64,000 nt of DNA from Asterella californica. Lineage: Eukaryota; Streptophyta; Marchantiopsida; Marchantiales; Aytoniaceae. The stretch is from positions 7,068,001 to 7,132,000 of the forward strand of contig JAYKYS010000005.1 in the NCBI GenBank assembly GCA_036924285.1, written 5' to 3'. A model generated the notes under the pieces. It saw only the letters and a program-made list of their open reading frames with translations, was not told the origin of the DNA and made no database searches. Shown here piece by piece: positions 53,256-64,000 of the stretch. Numbering within the stretch: the stretch's first letter is position 1; each line of letters begins with the position of its first letter. The position numbers and the translations under genes were made by a program.

Positions 53256-55900
53256 ACGGCCCCCGAGCGTTACTGACCAACCTCTTCCTACAAATTCTTG
53301 TATTCTAGTAGCCTCCCTCTATGTTTTCAGTATTAGGAAGTAGCCATCAGCCACACAGAAAGAAAATTCTTTGTAAAGCGGCTCCACTTTTGTTCCGAAT
53401 TTCCTTGTAAAGGCTCCAACTTTTGCTCACACCACCATGTTTGTCCGTACGCTTCGAGAAGTCCCGCACTCAGTCTGTCTGATCATCGCCTGACACGCTT
53501 GTTCGGATCACCTTTTGGACTGCCCTTGTTTCTCATCAGAGCCGCAGCAATCGATATTGACTCTAAGCAGCCATTCGATGAGATTCCATTCTGCAACAGA
53601 CTGGTATATATGTCCGATTCAGATTCCTTTCTGTTAAGCTGCTCATAACGTACCTCATGATTGATTCCACACGTTCACCCCCATCATATTAGGTCGCATT
53701 GATTAATGTGTCCCCAGCCTTTTGACATGCGGAAGCTAATACCGCACATACCGCTGCTCACTGTAGCCTGAGTTTCAAACAGATGAAACGTCCAGGTCGC
53801 CAGATTTTGATCCATACAGTTATACTGGCCTACGAGATGGGAGGGAAAGTAAAACCTTGTGGCATCTTGTTAGGCAGGCCGAGTGAATGGATGAAGCCAT
53901 TGAGTTGGTGAGTATCGTCCCGTAGACAATTCAATGCTGCAACAACGAAGGGAGAAACGAAGCACTCGTCTGTTTCTGTAAAGTCAGAACTACTCTGAAG
54001 AAGTTCAGTGTGTAGAACATGAACATGATAGCGAAACGTCGCTGGCGATGAAGAGATTGTAGCACTCGCTGCCCGCATGAACACGCTCACAGTAGTAACA
54101 TTTGACGAATCAAATGCCACCGCCCACTCAGCGATGACAAAGCACCCATATGACGGAAGGAGCGGTTGTATCTCTCATCAGCAGTGATATGATTCAGAAG
54201 TGCTTTCCGGAGTCAATAAACCCAAAAACACTCTTCTCTTCTGGTCTGTAGAACCTACGGAGGGATAATTTTGTTGCCCTGCTTTTTCCACCTACTCTAA
54301 TCTCCAGGCCTCGTGGAGAATATGCGCGTTTTCCTCTCTATCGCCACGCAATGCCCAAAACCAGAACCTCCATGGCCAATCAGGTCACACGAAGCAGCCG
54401 ACTAGCGCGACTCGGTTCTTGAGAAATCAGACAAACATACAGTATCTGAGGATGATGAACTATCCTTGGACTTGTTATCCCGCTGAAGCATGCATGGACT
54501 TGTTATCCCGCTAAAGCATGCATAAAAGCCGAACTTGCCGTGTTGAGAATAACTTCTCTCGAATGTAGTTGCCACCACGGAACTCACTCATCTAAATTAC
54601 TGTAGAAATTGTCCTGAAGCTTGTACCCCAGTAGTGAGCAAACAGTTGTACATGTCACCATGGACTGGGATGAGGGATCTCTCGTCATCTCTCTCTTTCC
54701 TTCCTTTCGTTCTTTTCGAATGTCCGACCTGTCATCATGTCAGGACTGCGACTGTAGCTTCCGAAAATGCGTTTCTGCCGTCTTCCTGCCGTCTCTCCAA
54801 GAGCTAGTAACAACACACTTTGGGATGTCACCACATACTGGGATGATGCCCTTCATCCGACACAAGCCAAATAAACTCCACATTCGAATGCATGAAGATC
54901 TCTTTTTCCTTTCTTCTCTCCCTAGTCTACGCTTATGATTTCCTTGTGATTACTTGCTGCATTGATCCGCTCAACTGCTAAAATAGCCGCTACTACTTAC
55001 AACATTGTCGCGCCTCCCCAGTAGTAGGCTAGGTAGGTCAGCTTAGCTTAGGGCTACCTTAGTCTGTTGTGTTTGGTTTTGGCCACTCGTCATTTACTGT
55101 CTTATATATGGGAGCCATTTCCAGTCCCCAAAGCGAGCTCTTCCTTTTCCTCTCTCTCTCCAACTCCTCCCTCTCAGAGATATATGTCATCATCACGGGT
55201 TACAAAACCTTCATGCGGGTTTGTTTTCCGCTTCTCCATCTCTGGATCTGAGATGGACACGTGAAACAGCAGGGTACAGTTTATCACCAAGTCTTTTTTT
55301 GCGAAAGAGTTTTATCATGGATGAATTGTCGACTACATGTTTTCATAGTTTACCTAGGGTTCTTATTATTCCTCTGTCCGGCATGCAGTTGCTATATTAT
55401 TCGTTTTGCTCAGCATGGGTTCGCGTTGAATATCAAAATAACTAGAAACCCATATCCATGCAGGTGATTTTCCCCTCTGCGCACGTGATCAAAATAAAAG
55501 TAAAATTTATTTATATAATTTATCTCATCGAAATAAAGGTCTGGAACTGAGACGGATTTTGCTATGCGTGAACAATTAGCTTTATGTTAATCAGGCATAC
55601 ACGTTGCTGCAAATTTTCCACTTATGGACGTCGTGAGTTTAGGGTTTAAGGACGTCGTGAAGTACTAAGAACTACTGTAGTTAGCAGATGAAGATTAAAT
55701 AGTAACTTATTTTCTTGTTTTCCTTTTTCAGTTTTTAATTGTGTCTTTTTAACTTCGCTGTGAGGCTTTCTGCAACGCATCGCAGCCTTTCATAGAGAAC
55801 TTTTTAGTGCTTTTATACATTGATTTTCTATGTTTGCAGATCGAATTAGAGACGAAATGACTTCTCAATACTTCAGAAAAAAATCCAACTTCTACATTGT
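53256..55900. other. 3' flank of the MATE gene and intergenic spacer
   Basis: It probably starts with the MATE 3' UTR. ORFs up to 105 codons are present on both strands (for example 54621-54938) without motifs or bias. A 28-bp tandem duplication is listed separately. From about 55.45 kb the sequence becomes AT-rich. Confidence 0.4.
54467..54522. repeat. 28-bp tandem duplication
   Basis: TGGACTTGTTATCCCGCT followed by GAAGCATGCA (first copy) or AAAGCATGCA (second copy): two head-to-tail copies with one mismatch. Confidence 0.9.
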
Positions 55901-58900
55901 GGAGTGAGTACACATTCAGCTTGTTTATTACTCACCTCTTCCATATGAAGATGGAAGAGGGTAGCAAGCTTAATATATTAACTAACCCTTCCTTGCTGAA
56001 AGGTTAGGTTTTAAATTCATGTTTTAATTAAAGCAATTTTTTTCTTGAGTAGGTCGTCGCACTTGTACCCCGGAGGTGTATTTCTCTATATTCAACTTAT
56101 GGGTTCAACCATCATTTTAAGATTCAGAGATAGATTTGAATTTTTGTCATAGCTTAGTCCAGAATTTCCATATAACTTTCACATTTTTTCTGATAACATA
56201 AAGAGAGCAAAAGTTCCGGAAGTCGACCAAGCATGCTTATTTGATGCAGTTCAACATAGTTAAAACTTCCCAAATTTGTTTAATAATTTTACTTCTAACA
56301 GTTGTGAACATATTATATAATTATCTAGTTTCAGACTTCATTTATTCACGCTATTACCAAGTTCAGTCACTATTATTATATCAGAGTGTTCACGATTGTC
56401 TGTTTACCAGTATCTTCAACCCTCTAACATAACTTTTCTTGAGTATAGGTTAGTATACATAACAACCACCTCTAGAGATATGATGATGCTTTTGATCACT
56501 TTGCTAGAATATTTTTCTCGAAGCGTATATTAGGGCCATTCAAACTTTTCCTGTAGCTTTTCCTGAGAAAGCATAAGTCCAAAATATCAAGCTTTGTCAA
56601 GGATTGCATAACGTTTCTAGTCATCCGATCAGTTATTTTCAACTTTGTTGACACGATCTCATTTACGAGCACACACTACATACGTCCAGTGACTGTATAT
56701 TTTATGTCGGAGATGATACGTAAATTTATGGAAAAGACCTGTAAAAGGTTTATGGAAGTTACGGGGATCCTTTACAGCAAAGGTTTGAGTGGGCCTATAC
56801 TATTACTTCCACTTTGTTGGATGACCTTCCTGGCAAAGTTCCTCAGGCCTTGATATCATGCTCACTTCTTCCGACATGTCAACCAAACTCACGACGTAAA
56901 GTATCGACATCATTCATGAACTGTTCTCACATCATTTGAGCAGCATTCACATGATCAAATCAAATCTTTCCTTTTCCTCTTTGCTTTTCTTCAGAATCCG
57001 ACGATATGATGGGAAGTATGGAATTTATGAAAGTGCGTAAAGCGCCGTAATCAGAAAGCAATAACAGTTTGACGGTAGAAGATATCATCTTGAGACAGAC
57101 ATGTGCCGGAGAAATTCATCCTTTCTCCTCCGATGAGACAGACAGTCCGATCCAATGGAAAGAACAAAGGAATTCACAGAACGTGCGGAAAAGCGCCTAT
57201 GGAATGAGTAACCAGAAAGCGATTAGAGTCCAACTGTAGAAAGCTTAAAGGTAAGAGGTTACAGGTAGCACCTACAGACATGGCCAGACTAAAACCCAAG
57301 AACACATGTCCCTTTTACAGTCTTTAATCTCACTACAATATGCATCACGATATATTTGTTGGACACGTGAAAACTTGGACAACTAAATTAATTGCAATGA
57401 AGTGAAGCTCCCTAGACCGTTTTTCTGGAGAGTCTCACCATACTCGGATTTTTAGTCAACCAATCGAAAACTAAAATCATGACACCTGGAAGACTCATGT
57501 CAAGATATACATAATCATAGTAGTTCTACCAGTAGTATTCTTCTCCAAGGTCCGTCTTAACGTTAAGCTACTCACATGGTGGAATCTTATCACACAAAAC
57601 GTTCTTTAACGAAAAGACAAGAAATCTTACTTTTTAATTCTCGTGATATTAACTTCCTTGCATATTCACCTCTTCCAAGTTCGGGAGAGGAGAATATGCA
57701 AAGAGCTTTAATTTATATTTTAATTTTTTCTCTTGGAAAGATTAGGTTATAAATTAAAACTTATAAATTAAAACTTATAAATTAAAACTTATAAATTAAA
57801 AAGTACTTTTACTCGTGAGATTAACTGATATTTATACCAAAGAACTGTTCGCGTAAGTCACTTATGAGTCTTATATGACTGAAGTGAGCATGTGTAACGA
57901 AGTTACCAAGTAGAATCGAAATTTAGTATTTTATACTTAGACATAACTTTGTGAACTCTGGCACAAGTAACGATTTGCAAACCTTGTTGAGCAGTATTTT
58001 CCCATGATTATACACTTTACATTAATTTTTTCACTCAATTATTTTTGAAGGCTGCTATGATTTCTTCCTAGTGCATTTTGTGCATATTGGATGCACAAAA
58101 GGCATTGCGCAAGTGCATTTTGGATGCATATTAAACAAGACCTTTTGGATATGACAAGCTGAGATTTGAAAAGGTTTTTCTTGAAAAGTTAAAATAAGAA
58201 ACTCTCATATGATAATAAGACACAAAAAGTGAATCCAGCATAATATCTCAAGTCTCAAGCTACCTCTCTGCTTCTGTTTTGTTCACAGCAGCTTTATCTC
58301 GTTTTCTATACGCATGTAGCTACTGGATTGTCACTATGCCCGTCAAGACAAGGTTTTGAGAAGTCAGCTGTATCACCCACCTCGCAAGGATGAGAACTTA
58401 CAAATCAAACTTTGGTTGCAGCAGTGGGAGATGTGAAATGGTCTGGAGTCCATAGCGGTGGTGATGTTCAAGGTCATCATTGATAAGTTCATGGGCAGCG
58501 AAGTATCGTCCAATAGTATGTGTGAGGCTTGTGCTGCACTTCCGTGAGTATTTTCAGAAGAAGAGAGTTAGTCACTGGTATTGTCTGTGGTACGAGCCAA
58601 AGAAGGATATAATCCTGAGCATCACAATTCTTGATGCAAGGAAAAAGTAAAGCATTTTTTGGTTTATGGTGCATGTATCAGTATGGAAATCAGTATCAGA
58701 ATTGCATCTCTGTGTTGTTTGATCATTCTCGGTTGTTCAGTCTTTGGATAGACTCGAAGTCCCAGTATTGCATGTACGATGCCGAGGAGAAGATGTTTGT
58801 GTAGAGAACCTGTGAGAGTTCACGAATTCACACATGACTCCGGATGTTTCCGAATCAAGCAATGAAGACTATCTACAAACTAGAAGAACTATGAGGTTGC

Positions 58901-59083
58901 ACATCAAGATAGATGAACTCTAGGGAGAACTTATAAGTCCCGGAAAGAGAGGATAGTTAGAGAGATGAAAGAGATTAAGGAGACCATTAAACAATTATTG
59001 TGTAGTATAGCTAAGGAATTACGGTTAGGTACTATGGGCACTTCCGTTCTGCAGTCTAAGGGGACGTGATCGTACAGCGAAGA
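55901..59083. other. AT-rich decayed repeat region with small palindromes
   Basis: No gene recognised. Short palindromes lie at 55935-55960 (CCTCTTCC/GGAAGAGG), 57659-57700 (9-bp stem TGCATATTC/GAATATGCA around CACCTCTTCC) and 58076-58100 (TTTTGTGCAT/ATGCACAAAA). The first two share CACCTCTTCC and following TAGGTT-type sequence, so they may be two copies of one short element. Scattered frames around 56.8 kb look like old protein remains but could not be assigned. Confidence 0.4.
57747..57802. repeat. 14-bp AT-rich tandem repeat, four copies
   Basis: TTATAAATTAAAAC repeated four times head to tail; the last copy ends in A instead of C. Confidence 0.9.
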
Positions 59084-59870
59084 TGTAATCCTTCTTCTCA
59101 GGAAGTGACATCTATCATCTTCGTGTGAAGTTGTATATAAGTGTTGTGTTGTTCGTTCTCGGGACCTCTATGTGTTTGTTATTTAGATTTCTATTTTCTG
59201 AAGTTTATGGAGCCATTGTGTATCAGGGTTTTACTTATGAAGTTTTGTAGTTTGTTGTGGTAGGAGTGAGACTGGATGACGAAGTTCTTCGCAGTTTACA
59301 TCCGAAACTAGAGTAAGTGACGTGAAGTCTGAGAACAAATCAGCTACTATGAAGTTTGTTTTACTACGAAAATAATTTTGGAGTGAAGTTTATTTGGATG
59401 AAGTGGTTATTTCTGAAGTTTCTTTGTTGGATAAGTTCTTCTCAATAGAGAACTTCGTGCTTCGTACTTCGTGTGGAAGGAGAACTTCGTATGAAGTATT
59501 TCTAAGACTTAGTGTGAAGTTACTTAGCGTCTATGGTGATAGAGGCTACTTAGTAGCACTTCAGCAGTACTTCTCTGTTGAAACTTGTTATCCGTGGCTC
59601 AGTACTTTTGTTGTTTATCTGTTTCTTGAGATCCCTTACCTGCTTAGTATCTGTTTTGTTATTTGTCAAGATTATCAACTCCGTCTTGTTGGATAGACCT
59701 GAGTTTGATCTCTATCGAGACTGATTTCTGTCCGTGAGAATATAAAACAATCATAAAAAATCACCTTTGTCACTTGTTTACTACAATTGGATGATAATTA
59801 CTTGCATCTCTTTGGGTTTGATCTTTATATTACTATTTTCGAGCATCTTTTGGTTTTCTTGTGTGTTACA
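59084..59870 (+). repeat. 5' LTR of the Athila-like element
   Basis: It starts TGTAATCC and ends GTGTTACA, with boundaries inferred from the inverted copy at 41844-42646. A TATA-like GTATATAAG lies near 59133. It is rich in ACTTCGT/GAAGT motifs. The end could alternatively be GAATACA at 59888, three bases before the PBS. Confidence 0.65.
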
Positions 59871-59891
59871 TATAGAAAGTTGAATACATTT

Positions 59892-59908
59892 TGGCGCCGC
59901 TGCCGAGA
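59892..59908 (+). other. Primer-binding site, tRNA-Asp-like
   Basis: TGGCGCCGCTGCCGAGA matches the complement of a plant tRNA-Asp 3' end with about two mismatches. This is the primer used by Athila elements. Confidence 0.7.
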
Positions 59909-59949
59909 TGCGAATGCTGAAATTAGTGAACAGAAGTCCAGAGACATGT

Positions 59950-61459
59950 ATGTCGACAAGCAAGCATGATCCTCCTAGAGACGTGCAATCTGAAAGAGAC
60001 AGGAGGTGCAAACGACAAGCAGAATATCGAGAATAGGTTCTAGAAGAAGTTCGTCGATTAAAAGAAGAACATAAGAAAAGAAAACGTGGGTGGAGAACAC
60101 CCTAACTCGAAAGAATGAAAGAGGAAGGAACCAAGCCTTGGTGAATCAAGTTCACCTCGGACACCAAAGTCACTATCTCTCGAATCTACTCAAAGAGATC
60201 TTGACTTCGAGGAAGTCACCACTCGACTAAACTATGAGATTGAACATCAAGAAAGAGAAGTAGAGTGGAAATCCTTCCCCGAAGTTAATACTGTTTTGTA
60301 CATGTAATTATTTACACATGACCCTAAGGTAGGAAGTACTTCTACAGAACCAGATCTGCTTACTTCTTCGAACGAAATAGTAGCAACTAAGATAGTAAAA
60401 GCTGTTACTACCTTAGTAGAACTTTTACAAGTGCAAGAACTGATTCCTCAAGCACTGGTACGAGAGCTTCTTCTGTAAACTCCAGTTGCTCAGAAGGACA
60501 GCGCTGTTCTCTATTTACAGCCAACAGCAAGACCATGAGTGTTCAAGAAGAGACAAGCTAAAGCAGCTATTGCTGCAGGAATTGTCTCTGCTGTCTTTGT
60601 ACAAGCTGTAGTACTAGTGCCGATTCTAGTACCTTCCAAGATAGCTAATCAAGTTCTAAGAGCTACATGAGTTCGAAGTATGGCATCCCAACCCATCACA
60701 AAACATAGTTATCTGAAGTTTAGAGGAAGATCTTCATACGATGATGATGATGCAGATGCTTACATTAAATTGTATGAATCTATGTCAGTAACTAACAAGG
60801 AAGATGCTGAACAAGATCGTCTGCGGATCTTCCCAAGTCTTCTCAAGAAGTGAGCGCACAGCTGGTACAACCATGCTAACAGAGTACTAGGAGACATTGA
60901 TACATGAGACAAGCTGAAGATGAAGTTCTTAGAGCGATTCCGAGAAATCAAGTACAATCTTCAAGTGTTGGGAAAGCTTACCCGACTGGTACGAGAGAAG
61001 AAAGAGAGCTTGAAGGACTATGTACAAAGATTTTACAATCTGATGGACAGAATCTCGAGGACAGGTACAGCCAACACATACTCCATGGACCAAGATACAG
61101 AATGACTTGTCGTATACTTACCTATCGAGATGGAGATTTTGTATCGCCGTGGTAAGATGGACGCCACCGAAGAAGTCGTTGCTTCAGCAGAAGCATTTGA
61201 AGCATCTACCCTAGGAAGTAAAGGAGGTTGCATGAAGGGTAAGAAGAAGAGAAAGAAAGACAAGAAGGAGAAGAAAGGAAGAGAAATCAAGTCGAAACAT
61301 AAGAAGAGTCAAAGGGAACCCTCTTCCTTCGAGTGTCTTCCAACGAAGAGTCGTCTTCAGCCGAAGTTGAAGAATCTTCGTCCCCAAGTTCATCTTCTTC
61401 AAGCAAAGAAGAACGAAGAACAAGATGAAGTTTTTCGTCCAAAATACATAAAAGTTTGA
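59950..61459 (+). pseudogene. gag: Athila-like gag, decayed by nonsense codons
   Basis: A first frame from ATG 59950 (MSTSKHDPPRDVQSERDRR) breaks at a TAG. From about 60110 to 61459 one frame is followed, interrupted by about seven in-frame stops, mostly TGA, for instance before AHSWYNHANRVLGDIDT and DKLKMKFLERF. From ATG 60680 the Retrotrans_gag landmarks are clear (SWYN, KFLERFREIKYN, ESLKDYVQRFYNLMDRI). A Lys-rich tail follows (GKKKRKKDKKEKKGREIKSK). It would have formed the capsid; this copy is dead. Confidence 0.7.
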
Positions 61460-61568
61460 AAGAAAAGAAAGGAAAGACAAAAGAGGATAGTATTCAACTT
61501 ATGGAATGATCAAAGGTTTTGCAGATCTGAAATTACAGATGGTACGATCTCATGACAGGAGAAAATCA

Positions 61569-62246
61569 CCTTCTTCATCCTGACCAAACTTGTGGTGTAC
61601 GAGTTGTGGGAAATTAGGGCATGCCAATACAAAATGCATCAACCCGCAACGAACATATTCGGGGTAGGCGCTAGATTGGGCGCTTGCGTTCGAATCATAT
61701 TACAGTTCATTCTTTGTGAAAACTCTAGAGGAAGCATATGAAGTACAACCAACTACACCACCTCAATCGCCAAGACCTTTTCAACCACTGACAACTACTC
61801 CAGTTCAACACATACCAATTCAGAGGTTTGCACCAAGAGAGAGAGCTCTAAATGTATCACAGAAACAATTAATGAGTCCAGCAGGAGCCAATAAACCTCC
61901 ACCCCATGGGTCTTGTTTTAATTGTGACAACACAAATCATTGGTCATCCAACTGTCTTCATCCGAAGAGACAGCTGGGATACGTAGCACTTTGTGAAAGA
62001 TGTCATCAATCAAGACATGCTACAGCAGATTGTACTAATCCACTCGCAATGAAGCAAGGGGTTCGTTTTGACCCCAAGATGAAACATCTTGCTGAAGCAC
62101 AACTGCACAAAGTGGATTTAGAGGAATGGAAGACCACTAGAGATGAAGGATGGCCACAAAAGCTCATTCAAGACAAAGAGGAAGGCGGAGGACGCTCCTT
62201 TGAAGACCCAGTCGAAGAAGGACCAGAAGAAGCAGAAGAAGACTAA
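61569..62246 (+). pseudogene. Gag C-terminal zinc-knuckle region with three CCHC motifs
   Basis: Three knuckles of the form C-x2-C-x4-H-x4-C in one frame: CTSCGKLGHANTKC (61596), CFNCDNTNHWSSNC (about 61914) and CERCHQSRHATADC (about 61992). A Pro/Thr/Gln-rich linker separates the first two. A TAG lies between knuckle 1 and the rest. An acidic/basic tail ends at 62246, overlapped by a Lys/Glu-rich frame to 62454. This is the nucleocapsid part of the same element. Confidence 0.7.
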
Positions 62247-62525
62247 AGAGAAATCTAAGAAGAAGGCAGCTGCTGAGGAAGACAATGAAGAGGAGGAAGA
62301 AGAACTTCTAAAGAGTATAGACCCTCGGAAGTTACCAGTGGACATTACGGATGAAGTTCACGAACTCTTGAACAAGGAGTTACTGCGAAGAAGTACTTCG
62401 ACGAAGGAGACTGAGACAACTTCGGCAGAAGTCCAGAGACATCCAAACTTCTGACTCCGTCTGCTGCAAACAAACTTCGTACTTCGGTCAAAGAACTAAG
62501 AACTTCAGCGAAAAACAAAGAGGTT

Positions 62526-63308
62526 TTGAAGAAGCACAGTCGACCAGAATCTGTAAGAAGAGAATCTATGACAACACCACACTATGATATGGTGGGAGAT
62601 TTAGAAGCACAGAAGGCCAACATAAGTTTCAAGCAACTGAATGAAGATAACAAAACTTATAGAAAATTGTTACTTCAAGCGTTGAAGAAACCCACTAAGG
62701 TAAGAAGATTGAAGTTGTCTTCTCTGTTTCACATTGAGGCAGAAGACTTGGGATCTCCAGAAGTTGAGGTGGAGGTTGTAGGCTGCATAATCAAGAAAGT
62801 GCCAATTGACTCCAAGTCAGGAGTCAACATAATGACAGAAGACACGGCGTACGCCTTGGGTTTCAGCAAGTTTGAAGAAACTAAACGAGTGGTACGACTG
62901 ATGTATCAAACACGAAGACGACCACTAGGGTTACTACGGAACATTCCCACTCTAATAGATCGAGTTTCTTTCAAACTCACCTGTCACATACAACGCCTTT
63001 TGATTAAGTCTGGTTATCAAATTTTGTTTTGGAGGCCGTGGTTGTATGGTGCTAAAGTACTAACAGATTGATACCGGCATCGTTTACAGTTTAAAGATCC
63101 ACAGAAATCGACTAACAAGGCTGTGGTAGTATCCTGGAAGAAGATAACACATCAAGGTGAGAAAGAATCGACTGATGCAAGTTACACTTCAGGATCCGAT
63201 TCATCAACAAACATGGCAAGTGAATTGAAAGGAGACCTCTATTCAGTGATCAACTATCTTCAGTGCTACGAAGTCGATGAAGAAGAAGATGCAAACGAGA
63301 CAGAATAG
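62526..63308 (+). pseudogene. Retroelement aspartic protease, damaged active site and nonsense codon
   Basis: One frame carries a retropepsin-like fold: IDSKSGVNIMTEDTAYALGF where DSG is expected (Gly to Lys), then RPLGLLRNIPTLI and WRPWLYGAKV. A TGA at 63069-63071 ends the first ORF, but the same frame continues with coding character to the TAG at 63306-63308, through an acidic C-terminal region. Processing activity is unlikely in this copy. Confidence 0.65.
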
Positions 63309-63394
63309 CAATCACAGCTAAGTCATGAGAGTGCAGAGACCAGTCATACAGATGGTATAGTACTTCCAGGAGCATCTCAAGACTTGGTGATAAG

Positions 63395-64000
63395 TGTCAC
63401 GACTCGCAATCTCAAGGTCGGACGCAGACGCGAACAACGGGATCCTAGTGGACTTGAGCTAGGTTGTGAACGCTGCGAGTAGGACTTAACGGCTTGGTCA
63501 GGAAGTCGGGATCAGATGAACCCTAAGTGGTTCTCTGAACGAAGGTTGGAACATTGGGTTAGGACATAAGGGCCTACCCCAAGACGACCCCAAACGAATG
63601 TTAACATAAGGGGCAAGTCTGGAAACGGACGAAAATATAGATCTGAGACGTGGGTCTGAGACGCGGGACAGAGACCTGGGTCCGAGACGCAGACGGACCG
63701 TGGTTCGGATGCTGGTCCGAACCACAGGGTTCGAGTCTTGGTCTGGATCACAGGTTCTCAAAAAATGGATAAGTGTTGGAGCTCTAGCAACGTTTTAGGT
63801 CGTGGACGGAGCTCCAAGTAAGATCTCGAGACGAGTAAGATATCATTAGAAAGATCTCGGCGAGAGCTTTGCAATGATCCACAGAACTCCTCAAACTGAC
63901 ATATGAGCTGAGAATTATGATAGATCCTGTGATCAGGTTATGATATAATTTTTAGGGACCAAAGAGGAGGACGAAACCGCGGATCCCCAGAAGTATATAT
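63395..64000. other. Possible start of another LTR or repeat, running off the window
   Basis: Coding similarity of the Athila-like element ends here and a GC-richer sequence starts with TGTCACGAC. It holds short GAGACG-type repeats (about 63640-63700) and a perfect hairpin GGTTCGGA/TCCGAACC at about 63702-63723. No gene recognised. An LTR is only one explanation; the partner would lie beyond the right edge. Confidence 0.3.

Larger units (their letters stand above)
59084..63394 (+). mobile_element. Truncated Athila-like Ty3/gypsy element (5' LTR to protease)
   Basis: A plus-strand 5' LTR is followed by a tRNA-Asp-type PBS, a decayed gag with zinc knuckles and a protease. Coding similarity stops near 63394, where a TGTCACGAC sequence begins. 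No RT, RNase H, integrase or 3' LTR follows within the window. The same LTR family occurs inverted at 41844-42646. PBS type and LTR features suggest an Athila/Tat-type lineage. Confidence 0.75.

Noticed and set aside
41844..59870. The two Athila-like LTRs as a pair bounding one element
   Set aside because: They are in opposite orientation and their internal sequences differ, so they belong to two separate insertions.

Overview
The window reads as nuclear DNA of a land plant. It holds spliced genes of plant-specific families, plant-type Ty3/gypsy and Ty1/copia retroelements, and large tracts of decayed repeats. Base composition, gene structure and the retroelement types suggest a bryophyte, perhaps a liverwort. 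That is inference; nothing here fixes the species. No rRNA, tRNA, CRISPR array, bacterial operon or replication origin was seen.

Left part (1-24.7 kb) is genic. A very large minus-strand gene runs from about 16.87 kb off the left edge. I could chain 27 phase-compatible exons (about 2,166 codons) encoding the N-terminal part of a SPIRRIG/BCHA-type BEACH protein, including the concanavalin-like domain. The PH-BEACH and WD40 part should lie beyond position 1. Its 4.76-kb intron (4730-9493) is filled with a GA-rich minisatellite and an array of repeats whose units can fold into two hairpins. After a 5.5-kb spacer comes a plus-strand, single-coding-exon gene for a signal-peptide, one-TM membrane protein resembling Arabidopsis At1g75140 (22388-24697).

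The middle (26-48 kb) is a repeat island. In order it holds: a copia RT/RNase H relic; a gypsy-tail relic carrying a broken PHD finger; a decayed FCP1-like HAD phosphatase relic; a complete 7.6-kb Ty3/gypsy element on the minus strand (799-bp LTRs, 4-bp target duplication, PBS, PPT, gag-protease, RT/RNase H/integrase, plus an extra zinc-knuckle ORF before gag); and an LTR of a second, Athila-like family with a coiled-coil ORF next to it. A pair of inverted homologous blocks (about 40.75 and 48.37 kb) brackets several unrecognised short ORFs and a dyad-rich tandem repeat.

The right part contains a plus-strand MATE transporter gene (51184-53255, one intron), a possible short TATA-driven ORF (48.9-49.2 kb), about 5.8 kb of poor sequence with small palindromes, and a plus-strand Athila-like relic (59084-63394: 5' LTR, tRNA-Asp-type PBS, gag with three CCHC knuckles, protease). 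This relic appears to be cut by another repeat at 63395.

Functionally the three credible host genes are unrelated: a membrane-trafficking/mRNP scaffold, an endomembrane protein and a MATE carrier. A recurring theme is that element reading frames are often broken by nonsense codons explainable by C-to-T change rather than by frameshifts, as expected of methylated, silenced DNA.
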